Shown: one piece after another, positions 53,427 through 62,147 of the stretch
How the letters are laid out: every line of letters starts with the position of its first letter
How positions within the stretch are numbered: position 1 is the stretch's first letter
Assembly: GCF_003148645.1 (NCBI RefSeq)
Contig: NZ_QGGP01000002.1
Location: forward strand, 67,001 to 131,000
DNA length: 64,000 nucleotides
Direction of reading: 5' to 3'
Source: Xanthomarina spongicola
Lineage (GTDB): Bacteria > Bacteroidota > Bacteroidia > Flavobacteriales > Flavobacteriaceae
The notes under the pieces: model-generated
Database searches by the model: none
What the model was told of the DNA's origin: nothing
The model's input: only the letters and a program-made list of their open reading frames with translations
Translations under genes and position numbers: made by a program

Positions 53427-55838
53427 CTATCTCAATTTCGGAAAATCAGATGGATTTGATTCGTGCATCACCTTGTAAACAGCTTCAAATACATCCTCTA
53501 CTGATGGTTTAGAGAAATAATCACCATCTGTTCCATAAGCAGGTCTGTGTTGTTGCGCAGTAAGCGTTTGTGGCTTGCTGTCTAAATGTTTATAGGCATT
53601 TTGTGTGTTTAATACTTCGTTTAAAATGAATGCTGAAGCTCCTCCAGGAACATCTTCATCTATAACCATGAATCGATTTGTTTTAGCTACACTCTTAACG
53701 ATGTCGTGATTTAAATCGAAAGGTAATAAGGATTGAATGTCTATAATTTCAGCATCAATACCAACTTCTTGCAGTTCTTTAGCTGCTTGTTCAATAATTC
53801 TTAGTGTAGAACCATAAGATACTAATGTAATATCGTTTCCTTCTCTAATAGTTTCAACAACTCCTAAAGGTGTTTTAAACTCACCAATATTACTTGGCAT
53901 TTTTTCTTTTAATCTGTAACCATTTAAACATTCCACAATTAAAGCAGGTTCATCACTTTCCAAAAGCGTGTTATAAAAACCAGCAGCTTTGGTCATGTTT
54001 CTAGGAACCAACACGTGAATTCCACGAATTAGATTGATAACACCTCCCATTTGAGATCCTGAATGCCAAATACCTTCTAGTCTGTGTCCACGAGTTCTAA
54101 TGATTAGTGGCGCTTTTTGACGACCATTGGTTCTGTATTGAAGGGTTGCCAAATCGTCGCTCATAATTTGAAGCGCGTATAAAATGTAATCTAAATACTG
54201 GATTTCAGCAATTGGACGCAAACCTCTTAAAGCCATACCTATTCCTTGACCAAGAATGGTTGCTTCACGAATACCAACGTCTGATACACGAAGTTCGCCA
54301 TACTTTTCCTGCATGCCTTCTAAACCTTGATTGACATCTCCAATATGTCCAGCATCTTCACCAAAAACTAAAGCTTCAGGATATTTAGTAAAAATAGCAT
54401 CGAAATTATCTCTTATGACTAATCTCGCATCAACATCTTCGCTATTTGCGTTATAAGTTGGTTTAACTTCTTTAATGTTTAAAGCCGATTTTGGCGATTC
54501 GCTATATAAATGCGAACTGTATTTAGGTTGAATTTTTTCTATGTATGAATTAATCCAATTGACTAACTGCGTTTTTTCTGCCGACGTTTCGCTAACTACA
54601 TAACGCAATGTTTTTCTAGCAGTAGAAAGAATGTCTTTTCTAATAGGTTCTTTAATTTCAGCTAAATCGTTTTTAAGTTTTGAAATAAAAACTTTATTAT
54701 CACTAGAGTTTGCAACGTTTTCTAATATACTAAGAAGTTCTTGTTGCTCTTGCTTAAGAGGTTGAACAAAAGCTGTCCAAGCAGCTTTTTTACCATCGCG
54801 AACTTCTTTTTTAATATTGTTTTCAATCTCTTTTAATTCATCGTCTGTTGCCATGCCATTGGCAACCATCCATTCACGAAGCTTCACATTACAATCGAAT
54901 GCAGCTTCCCAAGCCAAACGGTTTTCATCTTTATAACGTTCGTGTGAACCAGATGTTGAATGACCTTGTGGTTGCGTTAATTCGTTGACATGAATTAAAA
55001 CTGGCACATGTTCTTCTCTTGCTATTTTTGAAGCGTTTTGATACGTTTCAATTAAAGCTGGATAATCCCAACCGTTTACACGAAGAATTTCATACCCTTT
55101 ATTGTCTTCATCTCTTTGAAATCCTTTAAGAATTTCAGAGATATTTTCTTTTGTTGTTTGATGTCTTGCATGTACAGAAATACCATACTCATCGTCCCAA
55201 ACACTCATAACCATTGGTACTTGTAAAACGCCAGCAGCATTTATGGTTTCAAAAAATAAGCCTTCACTCGTACTAGCATTCCCAATAGTTCCCCAAGCAA
55301 CTTCATTTCCTTTTTCAGAAAAATTAGTAGTATCAATACCTTTGACTTGTCTGTAAATTTTAGATGCTTGAGCTAAACCTAACAATCTAGGCATTTGTCC
55401 AGCAGTAGGAGAGATGTCTGCACTGGAATTCTTCTGTTTTGTTAAATCTTTCCAGTTTCCATTTTCGTCCAAACTATGAGTGGCAAAGTGTCCACCCATT
55501 TGTCTTCCAGCTGACATTGGATCGTGTTCAATATCTGGATGACCATATAAACCAGCAAAAAATTGTTGGATATTTAATTCTCCAATAGCCATCATAAAGG
55601 TTTGGTCTCTATAATAACCTGAACGGAAATCACCATTTTTAAAAGCTTTTGCTAAAGCTAATTGAGGCACTTCTTTACCATCGCCAAAAATTCCAAACTT
55701 AGCTTTTCCAGTAAGTACTTCTCTACGACCTAAAAGACTACATTCACGAGAAGTGACAGCAATTTTGTAATCGTTTAAAACTTCTGCTTTAAAGTCTTCG
55801 AAAGAAAGGTCTTTTTGTACGTCTGGATTTGTCTGCAT
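53427..55838 (-). CDS. 2-oxoacid dehydrogenase E1, fused alpha and beta subunits
   Basis: 803-residue thiamine-diphosphate enzyme, most likely the branched-chain 2-oxoacid dehydrogenase E1 with alpha and beta chains in one polypeptide, the common form in Bacteroidota. The alpha half has RSGYYRDQTFMMAIG, AGRQMGGHFATHS, SPTAGQMPRLLG and the cofactor strand WGTIGNASTSEGLFFE. A linker (about 370-450) follows. The beta half shows FGEDAGHIGDVNQGLEG, AEIQYLDYILYALQ, TRGHRLEGIWHSGSQMGG and DIQSLLPFD. E2 and E3 are not in the window. It could also use other 2-oxoacids. Confidence 0.93.
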   Translation of the reverse strand: MQTNPDVQKDLSFEDFKAEVLNDYKIAVTSRECSLLGRREVLTGKAKFGIFGDGKEVPQLALAKAFKNGDFRSGYYRDQTFMMAIGELNIQQFFAGLYGHPDIEHDPMSAGRQMGGHFATHSLDENGNWKDLTKQKNSSADISPTAGQMPRLLGLAQASKIYRQVKGIDTTNFSEKGNEVAWGTIGNASTSEGLFFETINAAGVLQVPMVMSVWDDEYGISVHARHQTTKENISEILKGFQRDEDNKGYEILRVNGWDYPALIETYQNASKIAREEHVPVLIHVNELTQPQGHSTSGSHERYKDENRLAWEAAFDCNVKLREWMVANGMATDDELKEIENNIKKEVRDGKKAAWTAFVQPLKQEQQELLSILENVANSSDNKVFISKLKNDLAEIKEPIRKDILSTARKTLRYVVSETSAEKTQLVNWINSYIEKIQPKYSSHLYSESPKSALNIKEVKPTYNANSEDVDARLVIRDNFDAIFTKYPEALVFGEDAGHIGDVNQGLEGMQEKYGELRVSDVGIREATILGQGIGMALRGLRPIAEIQYLDYILYALQIMSDDLATLQYRTNGRQKAPLIIRTRGHRLEGIWHSGSQMGGVINLIRGIHVLVPRNMTKAAGFYNTLLESDEPALIVECLNGYRLKEKMPSNIGEFKTPLGVVETIREGNDITLVSYGSTLRIIEQAAKELQEVGIDAEIIDIQSLLPFDLNHDIVKSVAKTNRFMVIDEDVPGGASAFILNEVLNTQNAYKHLDSKPQTLTAQQHRPAYGTDGDYFSKPSVEDVFEAVYKVMHESNPSDFPKLR

Positions 55839-55857
55839 GATTCTTATTTTAAAGGCA

Positions 55858-55888
55858 CAAATTTAGTCAATATTTGTGTGTTTTGCAA
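55858..55888 (-). promoter_or_regulatory. Promoter of the E1 gene
   Basis: Minus strand TTG (55888-55886), a 20-base spacer, then TAAATTTG (55865-55858), a good match to the Bacteroidota consensus, with a leader near 17 bases. Confidence 0.6.
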
Positions 55889-56057
55889 TCTGATGGATAG
55901 TTAAAGAATTAACAAATTCTCAGTGTTTAGAGTAAAATACAGTAAAAAACTGAAAGATTGTTAGTTATTCTCGAAATCATTAGAAATATGATTTGGAATC
56001 TTACTAATTAAGTTGTTTAATAAAATAGATATTTAAAAAATGTTATTTCTACCTAAA

Positions 56058-56729
56058 TTAGTGTTTTACTTCACTACAATCTGTATTGTAATAATCAACA
56101 ACTTTTTTAATATCTTCTTTTCTAAAGCCTTTTTCGCCATCTTTAATTTTTGTTGCTAATTCGGTGCAATCTGAAAAGTAATCACTCCCTTGGGTTTTAA
56201 AACTATCTGCTATTGTTACAAATGATACGGAAGTGTCTTTATTACCTAGAATAGTTACGAAAGTTTCATTATCTCTTTTAACACCATAGATAGTGATTGT
56301 TTTTCTAGTTCCTACAGGAATTGGCGTTGTAGCAAAAGAACTATTATTTGAAGGTACCCAAATCACTGAATAATTTCCGTATTTACTTAATTTGTATAAA
56401 TTAACCTTCCCTTTTTTTACAAGATCAAAGACTTGAAAGTTTTTATCATTTTTACCAGTTGGAAATACATAGGCCATTCTGGGTTTAATATCTTTACGTT
56501 TAGAACGAGGGTTTATATAACCTGATATTGAATCTAACTTTTCGTATTCAATTTTTTCTTTCTTACCATCCTTTTGTTCTTGAAACTTAATTTCCTTTTT
56601 CTTAAATGTAACATAGCCAGTTTGAGAAGTTCCGTCCTTATAAAATAAAACAGATTTTGTTTGTGCGAAACATTGAACATTATAAGTAATTAGTGCTGAA
56701 ACTAGGGCTATTTTTAATAAACTATACAT
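56058..56729 (-). CDS. Secreted hypothetical protein
   Basis: 223-residue exported protein. A Sec signal peptide (ending near CFAQ) precedes SVLFYKDGTSQTGYVTF and IEYEKLDSISGYI, an alternating strand pattern seen in many uncharacterised Bacteroidota proteins that carry an SH3-like barrel. The C-terminal part is helical (FSDCTELATKIKDGEKGFRK). No catalytic motif or sorting tail is seen. I do not recognise a named family. It is a single gene with about 200 AT-rich bases on each side holding nothing I can name. Confidence 0.65.
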   Translation of the reverse strand: MYSLLKIALVSALITYNVQCFAQTKSVLFYKDGTSQTGYVTFKKKEIKFQEQKDGKKEKIEYEKLDSISGYINPRSKRKDIKPRMAYVFPTGKNDKNFQVFDLVKKGKVNLYKLSKYGNYSVIWVPSNNSSFATTPIPVGTRKTITIYGVKRDNETFVTILGNKDTSVSFVTIADSFKTQGSDYFSDCTELATKIKDGEKGFRKEDIKKVVDYYNTDCSEVKH

Positions 56730-56920
56730 CTATATTTTTTTTTAAATATATTAATTTAAACCGTCATTAATAAATTCAATATTATTGTTTTTTTATAGTT
56801 ATTAAAAATATATACTTAGTGTTCTGGTTTACTTCTAGTTATAATTATATTGTTATTATTTAAACTCAGTAACTGAGTAAATATTTGTTAAAATATAATA
56901 CCTTAAGTTTTTGAAATAGA

Positions 56921-59752
56921 TTAATACCAACGTCTGCTAAATAAACCAAAGAGGGTTTTAAAATCTAGAGTGACCACAAAACGAATTTTTTCTGCATATT
57001 GAGATTGAGCAATTTCCCAACCTAAATTGGAATACACTGGAAAATAAAGCTCAAAATAATCTGGAATTAAACTGACACGAATACCAGTGTCATAAACAAA
57101 TTGTGCTTCTTGACCATGATTTTTTAAGAGACCAATATCTCCATAACCAAGTATGTATTTCCAAATGGTGGTACTACCATTGATTGTGCCTATCCACTCG
57201 TTAGCATAAGGTGTATCGAGTTTTGATTTGAAACCACCTTCGGCAATAATTATTTGCTGACTAAAAAGGCCTGTGTCTTCAGATCTACCATAATAGTTAT
57301 AATCGAATAAATAATCTGTAGGTCTATCTAATGCAAAACTAAAGTAGTCTGATGTTTTATAGCTGTCGTTATACAAAAAAGCACCAGCAAACAACCTAAG
57401 GTTATATTGTCTGCTTTTTTCGGTTAGTTTTCTATACTCAAAATTAAAAGCCACCTTACCAAAATCTTTTGAGAACTGCACATCTGTAAACCAAGAGATA
57501 TAGTCTTCTAAGCCTTTGTTAATGTTATTGTATCTTAAATCTAACACACTATAATTAGGTTCTGTATCGTCTGCATCTAAGCCAAGGTCTTGATCTCTAT
57601 TAATGTCAACATATCGCATGCTAACGTATTGTTTTTTATTTGACATCAAATTTTCTTTATCTCTAAATAATAAAGATACTCCAGGAGTTAATTTTCTAAC
57701 AAACAGATCTTCGGCATAACTTGAATAACTTGCAGAAATACCATAATTGATACTAAATAAATTAATATCATTATTCTCAATATATTGATTGTAATTAAGT
57801 GTGATTCCTCCAGTTAATGAATTGGATCTTGTTCCATATTGAGGTGATACTTTATAATAAAACCTTTTCTTTAAAATCGTTTTATTATAGGCTTTAACAC
57901 CAAGTACAATACCATCGTAAATGTTATCGAATTCTATAATTGGCATAAAAAACACTTGATTGTAAGAAGGGTCTTCTATATCCTTGAAAAGTCTAAATTG
58001 AATAGGTCTATTTAAAAGAGAATTTGTTAAAGACTTTGTGTTATCTCTTTGATTAAATTCAGGAACTATTAAATCGTGATTTAAAACTACTTTAGTGCCA
58101 TCTTCTTTTGGAATGGTAACGGTTTTAGTGTCTGTTATATTTTCTAGCCAAATTTTAGAAACAACAGTATCTTTATTTAGCACAAACAACGATATTGGCA
58201 CATTGGTTTGTGTTTTGTTTTGAATTGTCAATTTTACAGAATCTCTAGATTCTTCAACATCTGTAATGGTAAAATCTATTCGTTTTTTTGTGTTTAGATA
58301 ATCTGTAAAGAACCAATTTAAATCTTTACTAGTATTTGCTTGAAGTATGGTTTCAAAGTCTTTTGTTGTTGTTTCTTTTAGCGCATATGTAGAAATATAT
58401 TCTTTAATTGAATTTTCTAATACATCTTTATTTATATAGTTGTCCACATAACGTAATCCAACACCAGCTTTGTATTTGTTCGCTATATTTTTATTAAATT
58501 TTAATAACGAATCTTTTTCCATGCTAAGAGGTTGGTCTAAATTTTCTCTAGCCATGTGCATGTATAGAAAGGCATATTGATCGTTAAAGTCTAGTTGTGT
58601 TGCATGAAAAGAGCGAATTCCCCAAATTCTAGATAAACTTCCTGCTAGTTTCATATCTGGATAGAATTCTTCAACATATTTCATTAAATAATATGTTTGC
58701 AAGCCATCAATAATCCATTGGTCTTTTCTTGGGTTTGTTATAATAATATTATCTAAGTAGTTATTTAAGGCTGTCTTTAAAATTTTAAGCTCGTATTGAA
58801 ATTTATCTGGAAACGGACGAATAAAATTTGGTAAAAGATTCAAACCATAAATGGGATTTTTTCTATAATCGATGCTTGTTATCAAGAGTTTTTCATGAGG
58901 ATAAGGACCTAAGTTCTTGGTTAAGTATTCTGAAATTTGATCTGTAATAACAAGGTTGTCAATCATGCTCAGATTCTCATCGTCTATGTTTGAAACCATA
59001 GTAAAATAATCTGTTTGTACTTGATTGAAAGCTTTAGTTTTGTTTAAAAATAGTTTGCTGTTAACTCTATCTTTACCTTCTAGGATTACTGTTAGAATAC
59101 TATCTTTTTGAGAGATATCTTTTTGGTCTAATTCTGAAGTTACATGATAGGTATTCGGAAACTGAAGCTCGAAAGATAAGTCTGCTACAGGAATAAACAA
59201 ATCGTCTAAATTCTTATTACTTGCATATTGCCATTCGCCATTATAAACAGCAGGAGTCATATACCAATAGCGTAAATTAAATTCTCCTTGAGATGTGATT
59301 CCGTAACGTGTAAATTTATCACTTGGAACTTGAACAATATAGTTTAAGTGAATGGTGTAACTTTCGTTTGGTTTTAGAGGCGATTTAAGAGCTACTTTAA
59401 CAACATCTATATGGTCTATTAATCTATCAAATTCAAGCTCTTGCTGGTTTTGTTTGATAGAGGTTATTACGGAATAGCCTCTATCATCATTTTTAGCAAA
59501 ATGAAAATCGGTATTATATTCCTCTGCAAAACGTTTTGCTAATGGTGTTGTTTTGGTAGCAAAACTTTGATTCCAATCGTTTAGATAGATAGTGTCTAAA
59601 GTGGCTTCAGAATTATTGAAATAAGTAATAGTTTGAGCAATTTTTATCTGTTTTTTTTCAGCATCAAAGTTTGCCTTTAAATCAATTTTATTTTGACTTA
59701 AAAGAAGTATTGGCAATAAAATAAAAAGACTACTTAAAAAACTTAATTTCAA
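56921..59752 (-). CDS. M1-peptidase-like protein without zinc site, joined to an outer-membrane barrel
   Basis: 943 residues. The signal peptide ends near LLLLSQ. Residues 25-240 are the M1-type N-terminal beta domain, then a region like the M1 catalytic domain (about 240-460), where WIIDGLQTYYLMKYVEEF (346-363) matches the usual WLDEGFATY. The HExxH helix is missing: the matching stretch is LKTALNNYLD (325-334), and the third zinc ligand is Asp349 instead of Glu. From about 600 to the end the sequence is beta-barrel-like and stops with FSRRWY, an outer-membrane protein end. The start is TTG, overlapping the nuclease stop as TTGA. An enzyme role is doubtful. Confidence 0.8.
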   Translation of the reverse strand: MKLSFLSSLFILLPILLLSQNKIDLKANFDAEKKQIKIAQTITYFNNSEATLDTIYLNDWNQSFATKTTPLAKRFAEEYNTDFHFAKNDDRGYSVITSIKQNQQELEFDRLIDHIDVVKVALKSPLKPNESYTIHLNYIVQVPSDKFTRYGITSQGEFNLRYWYMTPAVYNGEWQYASNKNLDDLFIPVADLSFELQFPNTYHVTSELDQKDISQKDSILTVILEGKDRVNSKLFLNKTKAFNQVQTDYFTMVSNIDDENLSMIDNLVITDQISEYLTKNLGPYPHEKLLITSIDYRKNPIYGLNLLPNFIRPFPDKFQYELKILKTALNNYLDNIIITNPRKDQWIIDGLQTYYLMKYVEEFYPDMKLAGSLSRIWGIRSFHATQLDFNDQYAFLYMHMARENLDQPLSMEKDSLLKFNKNIANKYKAGVGLRYVDNYINKDVLENSIKEYISTYALKETTTKDFETILQANTSKDLNWFFTDYLNTKKRIDFTITDVEESRDSVKLTIQNKTQTNVPISLFVLNKDTVVSKIWLENITDTKTVTIPKEDGTKVVLNHDLIVPEFNQRDNTKSLTNSLLNRPIQFRLFKDIEDPSYNQVFFMPIIEFDNIYDGIVLGVKAYNKTILKKRFYYKVSPQYGTRSNSLTGGITLNYNQYIENNDINLFSINYGISASYSSYAEDLFVRKLTPGVSLLFRDKENLMSNKKQYVSMRYVDINRDQDLGLDADDTEPNYSVLDLRYNNINKGLEDYISWFTDVQFSKDFGKVAFNFEYRKLTEKSRQYNLRLFAGAFLYNDSYKTSDYFSFALDRPTDYLFDYNYYGRSEDTGLFSQQIIIAEGGFKSKLDTPYANEWIGTINGSTTIWKYILGYGDIGLLKNHGQEAQFVYDTGIRVSLIPDYFELYFPVYSNLGWEIAQSQYAEKIRFVVTLDFKTLFGLFSRRWY

Positions 59753-61017
59753 TTTGATTTAATAAATTTTAAAGGTTTAACATTTGTGTTTGACATTGTT
59801 ATATAATACAAGCCATTATTTAAATTAGAAACATCAATACTTATTGTTTTTGACGCGTCTAAAGGGACTGTTTTTACTACTTGTCCTAAAGTATTAAAAA
59901 TATTAAGTTTTTTTGTTTGGTAAGATTGATTGTTAATTCTAACTTCTAGAGTGTTTTCAATAAGATTCGTGCCAATAATTTGAAAACTTTCTATGTTATA
60001 TGTTTGTATATTTAATAAGGCTTCGTTTGTTTCTAATTGCAAGGTTACTGGAAGATGATCGCTAAAATAGTATAGTGCTTCTCTAATTTCAGATGAAAAA
60101 TCTGATCCAGAACATTCAATATCTTTTATTTCATTATTGTAACAACTAATGTTACCATTATTACCATACACTTGATATGAAGAATCTGCATAGTATAAGT
60201 CTGCATTCGATAGCATATTAGTTGATGTTAAAATAAAATCAAATCTATCGTCAAAACCACCAATAGAACCTCCCAAACCTGTTTGTGTTCGGGTAGATTG
60301 TGTAAATACATCTATATAATTTGTGTTATTATGCCAACTACCAACTTTATTGGCAGGATCTGTAAATACTATGTTATTAGTATTGTCTAATAATTCTTGA
60401 AAAGCAGGCTCAGAACTAGTATATACATTTAAATCTCCAGCCAGCATGATATAGCTGTTAGAAGGAAACGTGTTTAAATATGTTGTTAAATCTTGAACCA
60501 TTTCTAATCTTAATGCTTGGTTGTCTGTACCACTTGATGCTTTTAAGTGGCAGACAATGACATCTAAATATACAGGATTACTGTCTTGGTTGACAGAATT
60601 TAACTTTAATTTATAATGATTGAAATCGCGATATATAGTTGTAACAACATCCTGACTTTCTAAAATGAATTTTGAACTGTTATAATAAATCAAATTCTGA
60701 AGATCGTTTTGGTTGCCCAGGTTGTCATCAGACGTATTTAATGTAAACACAGCACTTCTAAAATCTTCACTAACTCTATTTTGTAATACTTGTAAAACAG
60801 TATTGGCACCAGACACATTATTTAATTCGCAAACTGTTAAAATATCTGGTTGGTAATTATCTAATATATTATCTAAATACTGTATTCTATCAGGCACATT
60901 GGTTTCTAAGGGAAAATTCAACAAATTGTAAAACATCACCTTAAAGCTTTCTTGTGCAAACAAGCCATTGGTTATCAGGACGCAAAGCATCGATACAATT
61001 TGTATTTTCTTTTTCAT
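59749..61017 (-). CDS. Secreted endonuclease/exonuclease/phosphatase family protein with a T9SS sorting tail
   Basis: 422-residue exported protein. The Sec signal ends near NGLFAQ. The EEP fold shows FKVMFYNLLNFP, ILTVCELNNVSG (metal-binding Glu), VIVCHLKASSG, MLAGDLNVYTSSEPAF (catalytic Asp-Asn), DRFDFILTS and YFSDHLPVTLQL (catalytic Asp-His). The last about 80 residues, LNIFNTLGQVVKTVPLD then SIDVSNLNNGLYYITM, are a type A type IX secretion sorting domain. It is likely a secreted DNase or phosphodiesterase. The next gene overlaps its stop. Confidence 0.9.
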   Translation of the reverse strand: MKKKIQIVSMLCVLITNGLFAQESFKVMFYNLLNFPLETNVPDRIQYLDNILDNYQPDILTVCELNNVSGANTVLQVLQNRVSEDFRSAVFTLNTSDDNLGNQNDLQNLIYYNSSKFILESQDVVTTIYRDFNHYKLKLNSVNQDSNPVYLDVIVCHLKASSGTDNQALRLEMVQDLTTYLNTFPSNSYIMLAGDLNVYTSSEPAFQELLDNTNNIVFTDPANKVGSWHNNTNYIDVFTQSTRTQTGLGGSIGGFDDRFDFILTSTNMLSNADLYYADSSYQVYGNNGNISCYNNEIKDIECSGSDFSSEIREALYYFSDHLPVTLQLETNEALLNIQTYNIESFQIIGTNLIENTLEVRINNQSYQTKKLNIFNTLGQVVKTVPLDASKTISIDVSNLNNGLYYITMSNTNVKPLKFIKSN

Positions 61018-61042
61018 ATTATTCTTAGGGAATAATTTAATA

Positions 61043-61732
61043 TTAGAAGTTAGGACTTAATTCGTATTCTTTATAGAAACTATCTAAAATACTAATCACT
61101 TCATCAGGAGTGTCTACAACGTGAATTAAATCTAAGTCTTTTGCGCTAATATTATTAAATTGCTTTAAAAGAGTTGCTTTTACCCAATCCATTAATCCAT
61201 CCCAAAATTCTGTTCCCACTAAAATAATTGGAAATTTCTCTATTTTGTTTGTTTGAATTAAGGTAATGGCTTCAAATAATTCGTCTAAAGTTCCAAATCC
61301 TCCAGGCATAACTACAAAACCTTGAGAGTATTTTACAAACATGACTTTTCTAACAAAGAAATAATCGAAATCCAGGCTTTTATCTGAATCGATATAAGGG
61401 TTGTCATGCTGTTCGAATGGTAATTCGATATTTAATCCAACTGATGTTCCTCCAGCTATATGTGCGCCTTTATTTCCAGCCTCCATGATTCCTGGTCCAC
61501 CACCTGTTATCACACCATAGCCATGATCGACAATTTTGGCTGCAACATCTTCAGCTAATTTATAATATTTATCATCTGGCTTGGTTCTAGCTGACCCAAA
61601 AATGGATACACAAGGCCCAATTTTACTTAGTTTTTCATAACCATTTACAAACTCTCCCATGATTTTAAAAATGGCCCATGAGTCGTTTGTTTTTATTTCA
61701 TTCCAACGTTTATGATGTTGTTCTTCTCTCAT
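61043..61732 (-). CDS. LOG family protein (TIGR00730, Rossmann fold)
   Basis: 229-residue cytoplasmic protein of the lysine-decarboxylase-like LOG family, which in tested members hydrolyses nucleoside 5'-monophosphates to base and ribose-5-phosphate. It has GSARTKPDDKYYKLA, GGGPGIMEAGNKGA with the catalytic Arg/Glu-region, and PGGFGTLDELFEAITLIQT, the PGGxGTxxE signature. The N-terminal extension MREEQHHKRWNE is usual for the group in Bacteroidota. The cellular role here is unknown. Single gene. Confidence 0.93.
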   Translation of the reverse strand: MREEQHHKRWNEIKTNDSWAIFKIMGEFVNGYEKLSKIGPCVSIFGSARTKPDDKYYKLAEDVAAKIVDHGYGVITGGGPGIMEAGNKGAHIAGGTSVGLNIELPFEQHDNPYIDSDKSLDFDYFFVRKVMFVKYSQGFVVMPGGFGTLDELFEAITLIQTNKIEKFPIILVGTEFWDGLMDWVKATLLKQFNNISAKDLDLIHVVDTPDEVISILDSFYKEYELSPNF

Positions 61733-61866
61733 CTATATATAATTTCTAATGTTTATATGAATTAAGCTTTACTAAACTCCTGTTGTTTTAGCTTAATCCA
61801 AAGGCAAATTTAAGAGAAATATAGACATTTTGGTTACTTTATTTAAATGATTTCAATAAAGCATAA

Positions 61867-61899
61867 AAAAAGACAAATCTGCTTAAGATTTGTCTTTTT
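61867..61899 (-). terminator. Terminator downstream of the small membrane protein gene
   Basis: A 14-base-pair stem (AAAAAGACAAATCT with AGATTTGTCTTTTT) and a GCTTA loop, 22 bases beyond the stop at 61922 on the minus strand. Confidence 0.9.
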
Positions 61900-61921
61900 A
61901 ATATTAAGATTGGATATTAAT

Positions 61922-62122
<201 letters not shown>

Positions 62123-62147
62123 TTAATGAATTAAAATGAGAACTACT

